From WHSO01 sp963732875 (GTDB lineage: Bacteria; Pseudomonadota; Alphaproteobacteria; SMXQ01), in NCBI GenBank assembly GCA_963732875.1, contig CAVTBD010000002.1, positions 1,984,001 through 2,048,000 on the forward strand: DNA of 64,000 nt, read 5' to 3'. The position numbers were made by a program, and so were the translations under genes. Under the pieces are notes generated by a model, which was given only the letters and a program-made list of their open reading frames with translations, had not been told where the DNA came from and did no database searches. Positions 33,535 to 42,001 of the stretch are shown one piece after another (the stretch's first letter is position 1; each line of letters starts with the position of its first letter).

Positions 33535-33611
33535 GGCGTTCTCCCCGGGATCATGGAAGGGCGGGGCGGCATTCTCGGGGATGACGGGCCCGCGCGCAAG
33601 CGCGCGTCAGG

Positions 33612-34553
33612 CTAGGCGGTCGGCTCCGCCGGCTCGGCCCGCACGCGCCCGAACAGGGCCTGGCGCCGGGCCACGTAGAGAGCGGCGGCGATGATCACGC
33701 TGCTGCCGACGATGGTCCAGGCGTCGGGATAATGAGAGAACAGGATGATGTCGAAACTGATGCCGTAGAGCAGGCGCACGTAGTCGAACGGCATCACGGC
33801 GGTAGCCTCGCCGGCGCGGAAGGCGAGCGCGATCATGGACTGGCCGAACAGGTAGAGCACGCCGGTGAGCGCGAGCCAGGCGAACTGCTCGAGCGTCGGC
33901 GTCGACCACACGAACACGGTCGGCAAGATGCCGACGATGGTCGAGATCAGGAGATAGTAGAACACCACCGTCTGTGGGGCATCGACGCCGGTCGCCTTCT
34001 TCAGGAACACGTGGGCGGAGGCGTGGCAGGCGGTCGAGAACACCAGCACGATGAGCGGGAAGGTGACGGTATCGACCACCGGGCGGGCGACGATCAGCAC
34101 GCCGAGGAAGCCCACCACGATGGCGGTCCAGCGGCGCCAGCGCGCGCGCTCGCCGAGGAACAGGACGGCCAGCACCACCAGGAACAGCGGGCGCGTGAAG
34201 GTGATCGAGACCACCACCGCGAGCGAGAGATAGGCGAGACCGTAATAGACGCAGACCTGGCCGATGCCACCCATGACGCCGCGCCCGATGTGCAGGCGCA
34301 GCCGCTTGGTCTTCATGACGGCAGACCCGCCGCGCGCCAGCACCGGCACCATGGCGAGCAGGCCGAACATGCAGCGGAAGAAATTGAGCTCGAACGGGTG
34401 GATATCGTGGGCCAGCGCCTTGGCGATGGCCATGGCGCTCGACATGGCGAAGGCGCCGGTCATCATCCACAGCCCGCCGCGCAGGTTTCCGGGCAGCCGT
34501 ACCCAGCGCGCCGCAAGCGGCGCCACGAACGCGGGAACCCTGCCGGTCAGCAA
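33612..34553 (-). CDS. EamA/DMT family transporter
   Basis: Ten-helix inner-membrane permease of the drug/metabolite transporter superfamily, formed from two EamA repeats. The 313-residue protein has hydrophobic segments such as LNFFRCMFGLLAMVPVLA, YYGLAYLSLAVVVSITFTRP and a second repeat with VVFYYLLISTIVGILPTVF and PFDYVRLLYGISFDIILF. The start is uncertain: TTG 34553 is the longest, GTG 34526 is an alternative. Substrate unknown. Confidence 0.88.
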   Translation of the reverse strand: MLTGRVPAFVAPLAARWVRLPGNLRGGLWMMTGAFAMSSAMAIAKALAHDIHPFELNFFRCMFGLLAMVPVLARGGSAVMKTKRLRLHIGRGVMGGIGQVCVYYGLAYLSLAVVVSITFTRPLFLVVLAVLFLGERARWRRWTAIVVGFLGVLIVARPVVDTVTFPLIVLVFSTACHASAHVFLKKATGVDAPQTVVFYYLLISTIVGILPTVFVWSTPTLEQFAWLALTGVLYLFGQSMIALAFRAGEATAVMPFDYVRLLYGISFDIILFSHYPDAWTIVGSSVIIAAALYVARRQALFGRVRAEPAEPTA

Positions 34554-34566
34554 CGTGGGGACCGGA

Positions 34567-35274
34567 TCACGCGGGCACAGCCTCGCTCGGGGTGATGGAG
34601 GCGATCAGGCGGGCGGCGGCCTCGGTGGAGGCGCGGTCGGCCCCGGCGTCGTAGGCCGGGCGGCCCTTGCCGGTGAAACCGTGCACGCAGCCCGGATAGA
34701 CGTGGACCTCGGCAAACGGGTTGCCGGCAAGCGCCTTTTGAGTCGCCGCGACCTCGCTCATGGGGATCGAGGGATCGTTGTCGCCAACGTGGATCGAGAG
34801 CGGCGCCGAGACGTTCCCGGCCTCGTCGAGGTTGAGGCCGATCTTGGTACCATGGAACGAGACCGCGCCATCGGCGACGCCGCGCGCGGTCGCGAGGTAC
34901 GCGTAGCGGCCGCCGAAGCAGTAGCCGAACACCACCACCTTGCCGTTACAGGCGGGATGCCGGCGCAGCCAGGCGACCGCGTCGGCAAGGTCCTTCATGC
35001 CCTGCTCGGCGTCGAATTCCGCATAGCGCTTGTGGGCGCGCTCGCGTCCGTCGCCCTCGCGCCCCAAGGGCCCTGGAATGGTGCGGTGGAACATGTCGAT
35101 GAAGAGCGGCACGCAGCCGCGCCCGGCCCAGCCGGCCATGATGTCGCGCACGCTGTCGTCGATGCCGAAGATCGGCGGGATCATGACGATGCCCGTGCCC
35201 TTCCCGGCGGGCGTGGCGATCTCGGCACCCATCTTGGCGCCGTCGCGGGTGGTGATGGTGACGGGTTCGGTCAT
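34567..35274 (-). CDS. Dienelactone hydrolase family protein
   Basis: A 235-residue alpha/beta hydrolase. The nucleophile elbow reads FGYCFGGRYA with cysteine in place of serine, the aspartate is in HVGDNDPSIPMSE and the histidine in YPGCVHGFTGKG, the triad of dienelactone hydrolases. PPIFGIDDSVRDIMAGWA matches the family N-terminus. No catechol or chlorocatechol pathway genes are near, so the physiological substrate is unknown; many members are general esterases. Confidence 0.88.
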   Translation of the reverse strand: MTEPVTITTRDGAKMGAEIATPAGKGTGIVMIPPIFGIDDSVRDIMAGWAGRGCVPLFIDMFHRTIPGPLGREGDGRERAHKRYAEFDAEQGMKDLADAVAWLRRHPACNGKVVVFGYCFGGRYAYLATARGVADGAVSFHGTKIGLNLDEAGNVSAPLSIHVGDNDPSIPMSEVAATQKALAGNPFAEVHVYPGCVHGFTGKGRPAYDAGADRASTEAAARLIASITPSEAVPA

Positions 35275-35328
35275 GGCGGCCTCCCTCGGCTGTCTGTCCG
35301 CGTTCCGGCCGAGACCGGAACCGGCGCC

Positions 35329-36105
35329 TTAGCGACGCTCGACCATGAGCTTCTTGATCTCGCCGATGGCCTTGGCAGGATTGAGCCCCTTGGGACAGGT
35401 GTTGGTGCAGTTCATGATGGTGTGGCAGCGGTAGAGGCGGAATGGATCCTCCAGTTCATCGAGACGCTCACCGGTATGCTCGTCGCGCGAATCGGCGATC
35501 CAGCGGTAGGCCTGCAGCAGCACGGCCGGGCCGAGGTAGCGCTCGCCGTTCCACCAGTAGCTCGGGCACGAGGTGGTGCAGCAGAAGCACAGGATGCATT
35601 CCCACAACCCGTCGAGCTTCTTGCGCTCCTCGGGGCTCTGCAGGCGCTCGCCCGTCGGCGCCGGGCTCTCGCTCTTGAGCCACGGCTCGATCGCGGCGTA
35701 CTGGGCGTAAGCCGTGTTGAGATCGGGCACCAAATCCTTGACCACGGGCATGTGCGGCAGCGGGTAGACGTTGGCCGCGCCCTTAACGTCCTCGATCGGC
35801 TTGGTGCAGGCGAGCGTGTTGCTGCCGTCGATGTTCATGGCGCACGACCCGCACACGCCCTCGCGGCACGAACGCCGGAAGGTGAGCGTCGAATCGACCT
35901 CGTTCTTGATCTTGATGAGCGCGTCGAGAACCATCGGCCCGCACTTGTCGAGGTCGATCTCGTAGGAATCCAGGCGCGGGTTCTCGCCGGCATCCGGGTC
36001 CCAGCGATAGACCTGGAACGTCTTGACGTTCTTCGCCCCCTCGGGCGCCTTGTGGGTCTTTCCCTTGGTGACTTTGGAATTCTTGGGCAGCGCGAACTCG
36101 ACCAT
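35329..36105 (-). CDS. sdhB: Succinate dehydrogenase iron-sulfur subunit
   Basis: Electron-transfer subunit of complex II. The 258-residue protein holds the 2Fe-2S ligands in SCREGVCGSCAMNIDG and LAC, the 4Fe-4S set in CILCFCCTTSCPSYWW and the 3Fe-4S set in CHTIMNCTNTCPKGLNP. ATG 36105 (MVEFALPKNSKV) is the start. It follows sdhA by 11 bases and ends the sdhCDAB operon. Confidence 0.97.
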   Translation of the reverse strand: MVEFALPKNSKVTKGKTHKAPEGAKNVKTFQVYRWDPDAGENPRLDSYEIDLDKCGPMVLDALIKIKNEVDSTLTFRRSCREGVCGSCAMNIDGSNTLACTKPIEDVKGAANVYPLPHMPVVKDLVPDLNTAYAQYAAIEPWLKSESPAPTGERLQSPEERKKLDGLWECILCFCCTTSCPSYWWNGERYLGPAVLLQAYRWIADSRDEHTGERLDELEDPFRLYRCHTIMNCTNTCPKGLNPAKAIGEIKKLMVERR

Positions 36106-36116
36106 GGGGACGTCCT

Positions 36117-37910
36117 CTAATACACCCGTTCCTTGGGCGGAATGGTTTCGATGTCGTCGGTCAGCGTGTTCAGGTGCACTGGACGGTAGCTCAGCGTCAC
36201 GTCGTGGGCGCCTTCGAGGTAGGCGACCGTGTGCTTCATCCAGTTCTCGTCGTCGCGCTTGGGGTAGTCCTCGTGGGCGTGGGCGCCGCGGCTCTCGTGG
36301 CGGGCCTCCGCCGAATGGAGCGCGACCACGGCCTGGCCCATGAGGTTTTCGAGCTCGAACGCCTCCACCAGGTCCGAATTCCAGATCAGCGAGCGATCGT
36401 TGACGCGGATGTCCGCCAGGCTTTCCGCAATCTTGTCGATCTTCTCGCAGCCGTCCTTGAGTACCTTGGAGGTGCGGAACACGGCGCAGTCGTTCTGCAT
36501 GGTGCGCTGCATGTCGGTGCGGATTTCGGCGGTGAGGCGCGAGCCGTCGGCATGGCGCAGGCGGTCGAGGCGCGCAAGAGCTTGGTCGCCTGCCCCCTTG
36601 GGCAGCTCCATGGCGGCACTGCCCGGCTTGACCAGCTCGCTTGCGCGCAGCGCGGCGGCGCGCCCGAACACGATGATGTCGAGAAGCGAGTTGCAGCCCA
36701 GCCGATTGGCGCCGTGGACCGAGACGCAGGCCGCCTCGCCGATCGCCATCAAGCCCCGGCACTACGCGGTCGGGATCGTCGGCGGTCGGGTTGATGACCT
36801 CGGCATGATGGTTGGTCGGGATGCCGCCCATGTTGTAGTGCACCGTCGGCAGCACCGGGATCGGCTCCTTGGTGACGTCGACACCGGCGAAGATCTTGGC
36901 GGTCTCCGAGATGCCCGGCAGGCGCTCGTGCAGGATGTCGGGATCGAGGTGCTCGAGGTGCAGGAAGATGTGGTCCTTGTGCTCGCCGACGCCGCGGCCT
37001 TCGCGGATCTCGACGGTCATGGCGCGGCTGACCACGTCGCGCGACGCGAGGTCCTTCACGGTCGGCGCATAGCGTTCCATGAAGCGCTCGCCTTCCGAAT
37101 TGGTGACGTAGCCGCCCTCGCCGCGCGCCCCCTCGGTGATCAGGCAGCCCGAGCCGTAGATGCCGGTCGGGTGGAACTGGATGAACTCGAGGTCCTGGAG
37201 CGGCAGGCCGGCGCGCAGCACCATGCCGTTGCCGTCGCCGGTGCAGGTGTGGGCCGAGGTGCAGGAGAAATAGGCGCGGCCATAGCCGCCGGTCGCGAGC
37301 ACGGTCGAGCGGCGCGGTGAAGCGGTGGATCGTGCCGTCGTCGAGGTTCCAGGCCATCACGCCGAGGCAGCGCCCGTCGTCGGACATGATCAGGTCGATG
37401 GCGAAGTACTCGACGAAGAACTGCGCCTTGTGCTTGAGCGACTGCTGATAGAGCGTGTGCAGGATGGCGTGGCCGGTGCGGTCGGCGGCGGCGCAGGCGC
37501 GGTGCGCCAGCTTCTCGCCGTAGTTGACCGTATGGCCGCCGAACGGGCGCTGGTAGATCTTGCCCTCGGCGGTGCGCGAGAACGGCACGCCGAAGTGCTC
37601 GAGCTCGGTGACCGCCGGGAATGGCGTTGCGCACCATGTATTCGATCGCGTCCTGGTCGCCGAGCCAGTCGGAGCCCTTGACCGTGTCGTACATGTGGAA
37701 GCGCCAGTCGTCGGGCTCGATGTTGCCGAGCGAGGCGCCGACGCCGCCCTGGGCGGCGACGGTGTGGCTGCGGGTCGGGAACACCTTGGTGATGCAGGCG
37801 GTGTTCAACCCGGCCGCGGTCATGCCCAGCGTCGCGCGCAGGCCCGCGCCGCCGGCGCCGACGACGATGACGTCGAAGTGGTGGTCGATAATCGGATAAG
37901 CCTCGGTCAT
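36117..37910 (-). CDS. sdhA: Succinate dehydrogenase flavoprotein subunit (three one-base frameshifts)
   Basis: Catalytic FAD subunit of complex II. The protein is readable end to end but in three pieces plus a tail: MTEAYPIIDHHFDVIVVGAG with the FAD-linked His49 in RSHTVAAQGGV, then a break near 37617-37619 (one extra G in GGG; repair gives NAIPAVTELEHFGVPF), a second near 37311-37312 (repair gives RFTARSTVLATGGYGRAYFS) and a third at 36751-36752 (repair gives VPGLMAIGEAACVSVHGANRLG). Each is a single inserted base. Corrected length is about 596 residues, exactly family size, and no catalytic residue is lost. sdhC, sdhD and sdhB around it are intact, so consensus error is more likely than a pseudogene. 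Confidence 0.92.
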
Positions 37911-37914
37911 CTAA

Positions 37915-38316
37915 TCAGGCCCCAAGAGCGATGCGCAGCACGGCGAAGATGCCGATGAGCGCGGCCAGCGCGGAAACGAACTTGACCGTGATGACCACGG
38001 CGAGCTTGCGCCATTCGGTGTGGACGTAATCCTCCACCACCACCTGCACGCCGAGCTGGAGGTGATAGAAGGTGGCCGCGAGCAGCACGACCAGCAGGAT
38101 GGCGGTGACCGGTCCCTTGATCCAGGCGATCACCACCGCGTGGGGGGCGCCGGCGAGCGCCACCAGGGATGCGGCGAACCAGACGACGAGCGGCACCAGG
38201 GCGATCGCGCTCAGGCGCTGGCCCCACCAGTGGATCACGCCTTCCTTGGCGGAGCCGAGGCCGCGCACGCGGCCGAGCCGGGTGCGCATCGGGCTATGGG
38301 CCTCGGGCGCGCTCAT
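37915..38316 (-). CDS. sdhD: Succinate dehydrogenase membrane anchor subunit
   Basis: Hydrophobic anchor of complex II. The 133-residue protein starts at ATG 38316, overlapping the sdhC stop (ATGA). Three membrane helices are visible (IALVPLVVWFAASLVALAG, GPVTAILLVVLLAATFYHLQLG and VVITVKFVSALAALIGIFAVL). HLQLGVQVVVEDYVH supplies the histidine and acidic residues of the haem and quinone region. LGSAKEGVIHWWGQRLSAIAL is the usual amphipathic start of helix I. Confidence 0.93.
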   Translation of the reverse strand: MSAPEAHSPMRTRLGRVRGLGSAKEGVIHWWGQRLSAIALVPLVVWFAASLVALAGAPHAVVIAWIKGPVTAILLVVLLAATFYHLQLGVQVVVEDYVHTEWRKLAVVITVKFVSALAALIGIFAVLRIALGA

Positions 38317-38711
38317 GACACCGCTCCCGCGCGGATGCAGCCGATGCCGAAGGCGACCAGGGTCAGCACGATCGAAAGCGCCAGCACGAGCCAGCCGGAG
38401 TTGCGCGCCTCCTCGATCTCGTAGCCCAGGCCCACGTCCCAGAACAGGTGCCGGATGCCGTTGCACAGGTGGTAGAACAGCGCCCAAGTGAAGCCGAGCA
38501 GCACGAGCCGGCCGAGCCATGAGCCGAGCAGCGCCGAGACCAGCCCGAACCAGGCCGGTCCGGCGGCCGCGGCGGCAAGCCACGCCACCAGCACCAGCGC
38601 GCCCACGGCGAGCCCCACCCCGGTGATGCGGTGGGTGATGGAGAGGATCGCGGTGAGGGGAAGGCGATAGACCTGAAGATGCGGTGACAGCGGGCGGTCG
38701 GTGGGAGCCAT
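38313..38711 (-). CDS. sdhC: Succinate dehydrogenase cytochrome b556 subunit
   Basis: Haem-binding membrane anchor of complex II. The 132-residue protein begins RPLSPHLQVYRLPLTAILSITHRITGVGL (read in sections), with the conserved SIxHRxTG motif, three membrane segments, and the haem-ligand histidine region FYHLCNGIRHLFWD. First gene of sdhCDAB. Confidence 0.95.
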   Translation of the reverse strand: MAPTDRPLSPHLQVYRLPLTAILSITHRITGVGLAVGALVLVAWLAAAAAGPAWFGLVSALLGSWLGRLVLLGFTWALFYHLCNGIRHLFWDVGLGYEIEEARNSGWLVLALSIVLTLVAFGIGCIRAGAVS

Positions 38712-38804
38712 ACGGGGGCCTTCGTGTCTTTGGATGGACGGCGACGGGATCGGCTGTGCGCGTCTGGAATCAGGGCTTCGGTTTAGCCCCTGCCCGCAGG
38801 CAAG

Positions 38805-39107
38805 TCAACGCGGCGCCACCGGCCGGTCCGAGTGGCCGAGAGCGCGCGCGGGCGCGACCTTATCGCGCACCAGCTGCTTGAGTTCGCGCATCTCGGCGAA
38901 GCCGCCCGCGGTCTTGCGCGAATGGATCACGACGCCGTCGAGCGCCACGTCGAACACGCCGCCGGTGCCGGGCCGGAGCGTCACCGCGGCGAGCTCGTCC
39001 TCGAAGGTCGTGAGCAACTCCTGGGCGACCCAGGCGGCGCGCAGCCCCCAGCGGCATTGGCGGCAATAGGTGATCTCGACGGTATGGCCGGGAGGCGCGG
39101 CGCTCAT
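38805..39107 (-). CDS. SelT/SelW/SelH family protein
   Basis: A 100-residue thioredoxin-like protein of the selenoprotein W family, in its cysteine form: the CxxC motif is in EITYCRQCRWGLRAAWVAQELL and the C-terminal part reads TGGVFDVALDGVVIHSRKTAGGFAEMRELKQ (read as two segments), typical of the Rdx fold. ATG 39107 is the start. Role unknown, generally thought to be thiol redox. It lies close to sdhC in many alphaproteobacteria. Confidence 0.88.
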   Translation of the reverse strand: MSAAPPGHTVEITYCRQCRWGLRAAWVAQELLTTFEDELAAVTLRPGTGGVFDVALDGVVIHSRKTAGGFAEMRELKQLVRDKVAPARALGHSDRPVAPR

Positions 39108-39203
39108 GGGGATCGATCCTGTCGGCAATCGCCCGAAAAGTGATCACGAAAACCGGCGGGAATCAAGGCACTCTACTTGGCTATCCCGAATCGGATACCG
39201 GAA

Positions 39204-39297
39204 TTGTGGATAACATTGTGGATAAATTGTGTGTCTAATGTGTAAAGGATTATCTTTTATACACAAGAAAAAGTATCATTACTTATTTTTTTACTTG
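39204..39297. other. AT-rich island with three DnaA-box motifs
   Basis: A sharp AT-rich island in GC-rich DNA. Perfect TTATNCACA-type boxes lie at 39205-39213 and 39217-39225 (both TGTGGATAA, 12 bases apart) and 39257-39265 (TTATACACA, opposite orientation), followed by a T-rich tract at 39278-39292. A -10-like TATCAT at 39274-39279 could start a plus-strand transcript near 39286; no convincing -35 is present. It could be an origin-like or DnaA-titrating site, or a DnaA-controlled promoter. Confidence 0.6.
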
Positions 39298-40135
39298 CGC
39301 AGCGCCGGGCGCGCGGCGATCATTTCATCGGTACATGGAAGTACCGGAGACGGTATCCACCCCGCCATGAGGCCTTCGGGCCGCACGACCGGGTGCAAGA
39401 CCCGATCCGGGGGCTCGACGGAAGGTCGGCTTCGGCCGGCCGGTCCCGATGGGCCCGGCGCTGGCGGCGTCATGCCCTGTGCCGTCGTCTCGCGAGAGGC
39501 GGTGGCGGAGGGCCCCCGCGAGGGGACTGCGGGTCTGGTCCGAAAGGGCCGGATGCGCGGGCGGTTCGCAAGGATCGCGCGCAGCCAGACGGGGGGTTGA
39601 CGCAGCCACCCGATGCCGACGTTCCTACCCTTCGCTTGGTCTCCCCAAGGACCGGGCGGACGGGACGCAGCCGCCCGCGAGGGTGGGCGCGGGTCCAGCC
39701 GGTTCGGTGACGGGGCTTGCCCCGCGTCGGCCGGAGCCGGAGCCAGGCGGGGGCGACCCCGCAGGCGGCAGGCGCAAGCCGGCCGTCGGCAACGGTAAGC
39801 CGTGTGGTGAAATCGGGAGGGTGACCTTCCGACAGCGCCTCCGGCGCGGGGGAGGCCCCGCTTGGCGATCAGGCGCGAGCCTGCCGCGACAGGGACCAGG
39901 AACACGGTGGGTGGCAGCGAGACTTCCCGCAGGCGTTCGCCCGCGAGGGCCCGGCCTTTCGACCGGATGTCGCTTCTCTCCCTGGGGACGCGATGGAATG
40001 GTAGGAATGGGCCGGCGCAGCGCCCGCCGCTTGCAGGTACCGGGAGCGGACCACGCTCTCGGGGCGTCAGGTGTCCTTCGCGGGGCAGAAAGCGCTTGGG
40101 CTCAGATCCTTGCGCGCCTGACGCCCCATTTCTAT
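39298..40135 (+). ncRNA. Candidate large structured RNA in an otherwise gene-free 1 kb gap
   Basis: No ORF here has protein-like composition, yet the plus strand is dense in hairpins with stable tetraloops. UUCG loops: 39371-39382 and a 7-bp stem at 39424-39441. CUUG loop: 39711-39724. GNRA loops: 39487-39500, 39514-39525, 39674-39683, 39747-39762 (6 bp), 39767-39784, 39813-39832 (8 bp, GUGA), 39870-39883 and 39939-39950. Other stems are 39329-39346, 39390-39404, 39835-39847, 39846-39861, 40042-40060, a long-range pairing of 39533-39538 with 39585-39590, and an 11-13 bp helix of 40061-40073 with 40115-40127. GNRA and UUCG read correctly only on the plus strand, which fixes the direction. RNase P, tmRNA, SRP RNA and group II domain V signatures were looked for and not found. 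Ends are approximate. Confidence 0.5.
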
Positions 40136-40141
40136 CCGCAC

Positions 40142-40152
40142 GTTATCCACAA
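40142..40152. other. DnaA box, inverted partner of the one at 39204
   Basis: GTTATCCACAA at 40142-40152 holds a perfect DnaA box (TTATCCACA) and is the exact reverse complement of TTGTGGATAAC at 39204-39214. The two 11-base inverted copies bracket the gene-free block of 949 bases. Confidence 0.55.
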
Positions 40153-40165
40153 GGCAACTACATTT

Positions 40166-40181
40166 TGGGGCAAATGCCCCA
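40166..40181. terminator. Inverted repeat at the 3' end of the CoA-lyase-like gene
   Basis: TGGGGCA and TGCCCCA form a 7-base inverted repeat with two central bases, just past the minus-strand stop at 40189. A T tract is missing on both strands, so it is a weak intrinsic terminator or a protein-binding dyad. Confidence 0.35.
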
Positions 40182-40188
40182 CATCACG

Positions 40189-41097
40189 TCACGATGATGT
40201 GGGCGCCGTGCCCGCACGCGCCGCGATTGCTTCGGCATAGGCAACCAGCGCGCGGGCTTCCGCGACGTGCAGCGCTTCGACCATGCGCCCGTCGAGCACC
40301 GCGACCCCTTGGCCGCGCGCGCGCGCGTCCTCGAAGGCGGCGATCACGCGCCGGGCTGCGTCCACGGCATCGGGCGAGGGGGCAAACGCATCATTGGCGA
40401 TCGCCACCTGGCGCGGGTGGATCAGCTGCTTGCCGTCGAAGCCGAGCGCACGGCCCTGATCGCAGGCGGCGCGGAAGCCGTCGTCGTCGGTGAACGCGGG
40501 ATAGACCCCGTCGAGCACGCCGAGGCCGAAGGCGCGCGCCACCAGCACCGTGCGCTCGAGCGCAAAGAGCATGGCGGTACGGGGCGGCGCGTTGTCGGCA
40601 TGAAGCTCCTTGGCAAAGTCCTCGAGCCCCATGGCGAACAGGGCGAGGCGGCCGTGGGCCACGGCGATCTCGGGCGCCGCCAGCACGCCGCGCGCGGTCT
40701 CCATCATTGCCCATAGGCGCGTCGCCTGTCCGGTGCCGTCGAGAATCCCGCCGGCTTCGGCGATTTCCGCCGGTGCCTGCACCTTGGGCAGCAGCACGGC
40801 GTGGGCGCCGGCCGCGGCGGCGGCACGCGCATCGTCGGCGCCCCACGGCGTATCGAGCCCGTTGACGCGCACCACCAGCTCGCGCGTGCCGTAGCCACCT
40901 GCGTCCAGCGCCGCCGTCACCCGGTCGCGCGCGGCGGCCTTGGCGTCGGGCGCGACCGAATCCTCGAGATCGAAGATCAGCACGTCGGCGGGCAACGTCC
41001 GCCCCTTTTCCAAGGCACGAGCGTTGCTGCCGGGCATATAGAGGCAGCTGCGCCGCGGCATCGCCGTCCCGTCCTTCTCCGTCTTGCCCGTCATCAT
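40189..41097 (-). CDS. HpcH/HpaI aldolase / citrate lyase beta family (CoA ester lyase-like)
   Basis: A 302-residue TIM-barrel enzyme of the CitE/malyl-CoA lyase group. It shows the family opening RSCLYMPGSNARALEKGRTL, FDLEDSVAPDAKAAAR, VRVNGLDTPWGADD, the metal-ligand glutamate in MMETARGVLAAPEI and GLEDFAKELHADN, and the end QGRALGFDGKQLIHPRQVAIAN. These fit (3S)-malyl-CoA thioesterase or beta-methylmalyl-CoA lyase as well as citramalyl-CoA lyase; sequence does not decide. ATG 41097 or 41094 follows a purine-rich ribosome site. Confidence 0.9.
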   Translation of the reverse strand: MMTGKTEKDGTAMPRRSCLYMPGSNARALEKGRTLPADVLIFDLEDSVAPDAKAAARDRVTAALDAGGYGTRELVVRVNGLDTPWGADDARAAAAAGAHAVLLPKVQAPAEIAEAGGILDGTGQATRLWAMMETARGVLAAPEIAVAHGRLALFAMGLEDFAKELHADNAPPRTAMLFALERTVLVARAFGLGVLDGVYPAFTDDDGFRAACDQGRALGFDGKQLIHPRQVAIANDAFAPSPDAVDAARRVIAAFEDARARGQGVAVLDGRMVEALHVAEARALVAYAEAIAARAGTAPTSS

Positions 41098-41257
41098 CCG
41101 GGTCTCCTCGCAAACCCGGGGGCGAGACTAGGAATTTTGCCCCGACCCGGCAAGCGCGGACGGCACCCCCCGACTCCCGAACCCGAGAGCGCCAGTTGTC
41201 ATCACCCCGGGGCTGGGATAAGAAGCGGTTGCCGTTCGCAAGGAAACCGCCGCGCGC

Positions 41258-42001
41258 ATGTACACCGCCGAGTTCTTCATCAAGGGCCTGATCGTGGGAT
41301 TCCTGATCGCCGCCCCGGTCGGGCCGGTGGCGGTGATGTGCATTCACCGCACCATCGCCCACGGCCGCCTTGCCGGCTATGTATGCGGGCTCGGCGCGAG
41401 CCTCGCCGACACCATCTTCGGTGCGATTGCGGCGCTCGGCCTCGGCTTCCTCGCCACCGAGCTGATGACGCACCACATCTGGCTGCGCGTCGTCGGCGGT
41501 GTGGTGCTGGTAGCACTCGGCCTGCGCATGACGTTCTCGCGCCACCTGTCGAGCCGTGCCGAGAAGCAGGAAGCCGAGGAGGAGCGCGAGGAGCAGCGCA
41601 TCGCCCCCAAGCCCACCGGCTCGCGCCTCGACTTTCACATCGGCAACTTCGCCGCCGCCTTCGCCATCACGATCACCAACCCGATCACCCTGTTCTCGTT
41701 CGCCGCGGTGTTCGCCTTCATCGACATCTCCGACATCGGCGACTACACCCGCTGGGGCGTGTCCCTGGTGACCGGCGTGTTCGTCGGCGCGGCGCTGTGG
41801 TGGATGCTCCTCGTGATGGGTGCGAGCCTGCTGCGCCATCGCATCAACGATACCGGCATCCTCTGGGTCAACCGCATCTCGGGGGCACTGATCCTCGCCT
41901 TCGGCCTGGCGCTCTTGCTGTTCCCCTCGACCTTCAACGGCAGGAGCGAAGCCGGCGCACCGGCGGCGCCGATCGCCGCGCCGCACGATCCCGCCGCGTG
42001 A
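41258..42001 (+). CDS. LysE family translocator
   Basis: A 247-residue inner-membrane exporter of the LysE/RhtB superfamily. It begins IKGLIVGFLIAAPVGPVAVMCI, the conserved first helix with APxGP, followed by GLGASLADTIFGAIAALG, a charged cytosolic loop rich in Glu/Arg/Gln (EAEEEREEQR), FAITITNPITLFSFAAVFAF and two further helices. Members export amino acids or related small molecules; substrate unknown here. Preceded by 160 bases without a gene. Confidence 0.9.
   Translation: MYTAEFFIKGLIVGFLIAAPVGPVAVMCIHRTIAHGRLAGYVCGLGASLADTIFGAIAALGLGFLATELMTHHIWLRVVGGVVLVALGLRMTFSRHLSSRAEKQEAEEEREEQRIAPKPTGSRLDFHIGNFAAAFAITITNPITLFSFAAVFAFIDISDIGDYTRWGVSLVTGVFVGAALWWMLLVMGASLLRHRINDTGILWVNRISGALILAFGLALLLFPSTFNGRSEAGAPAAPIAAPHDPAA

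Noticed and set aside
36117..37910. Treating sdhA as a pseudogene.
   Set aside because: All catalytic motifs and the exact length survive after three one-base corrections, and the rest of the operon is intact.
39298..40135. Known RNA classes: RNase P, tmRNA, SRP RNA, group II intron.
   Set aside because: The RNase P core (GAGGAAAGUC, ACAGAA), a tmRNA tag frame, the SRP Alu or S-domain motif and an intron domain V were not found, and there is no reverse transcriptase nearby.
39204..40152. Calling the site the chromosomal replication origin.
   Set aside because: The DnaA boxes fit, but the usual neighbours are missing and the direction of highly expressed genes does not change across the site, so it is kept as a candidate site only.
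39291..40240. Long ORFs on both strands in the gene-free block (for example 204 codons on minus and 263 on plus).
   Set aside because: Their composition is Arg/Pro/Gly/Ala-rich as expected for random open frames in GC-rich DNA. They overlap each other, have no recognisable motif or ribosome site, and run across the DnaA box and the neighbouring gene.
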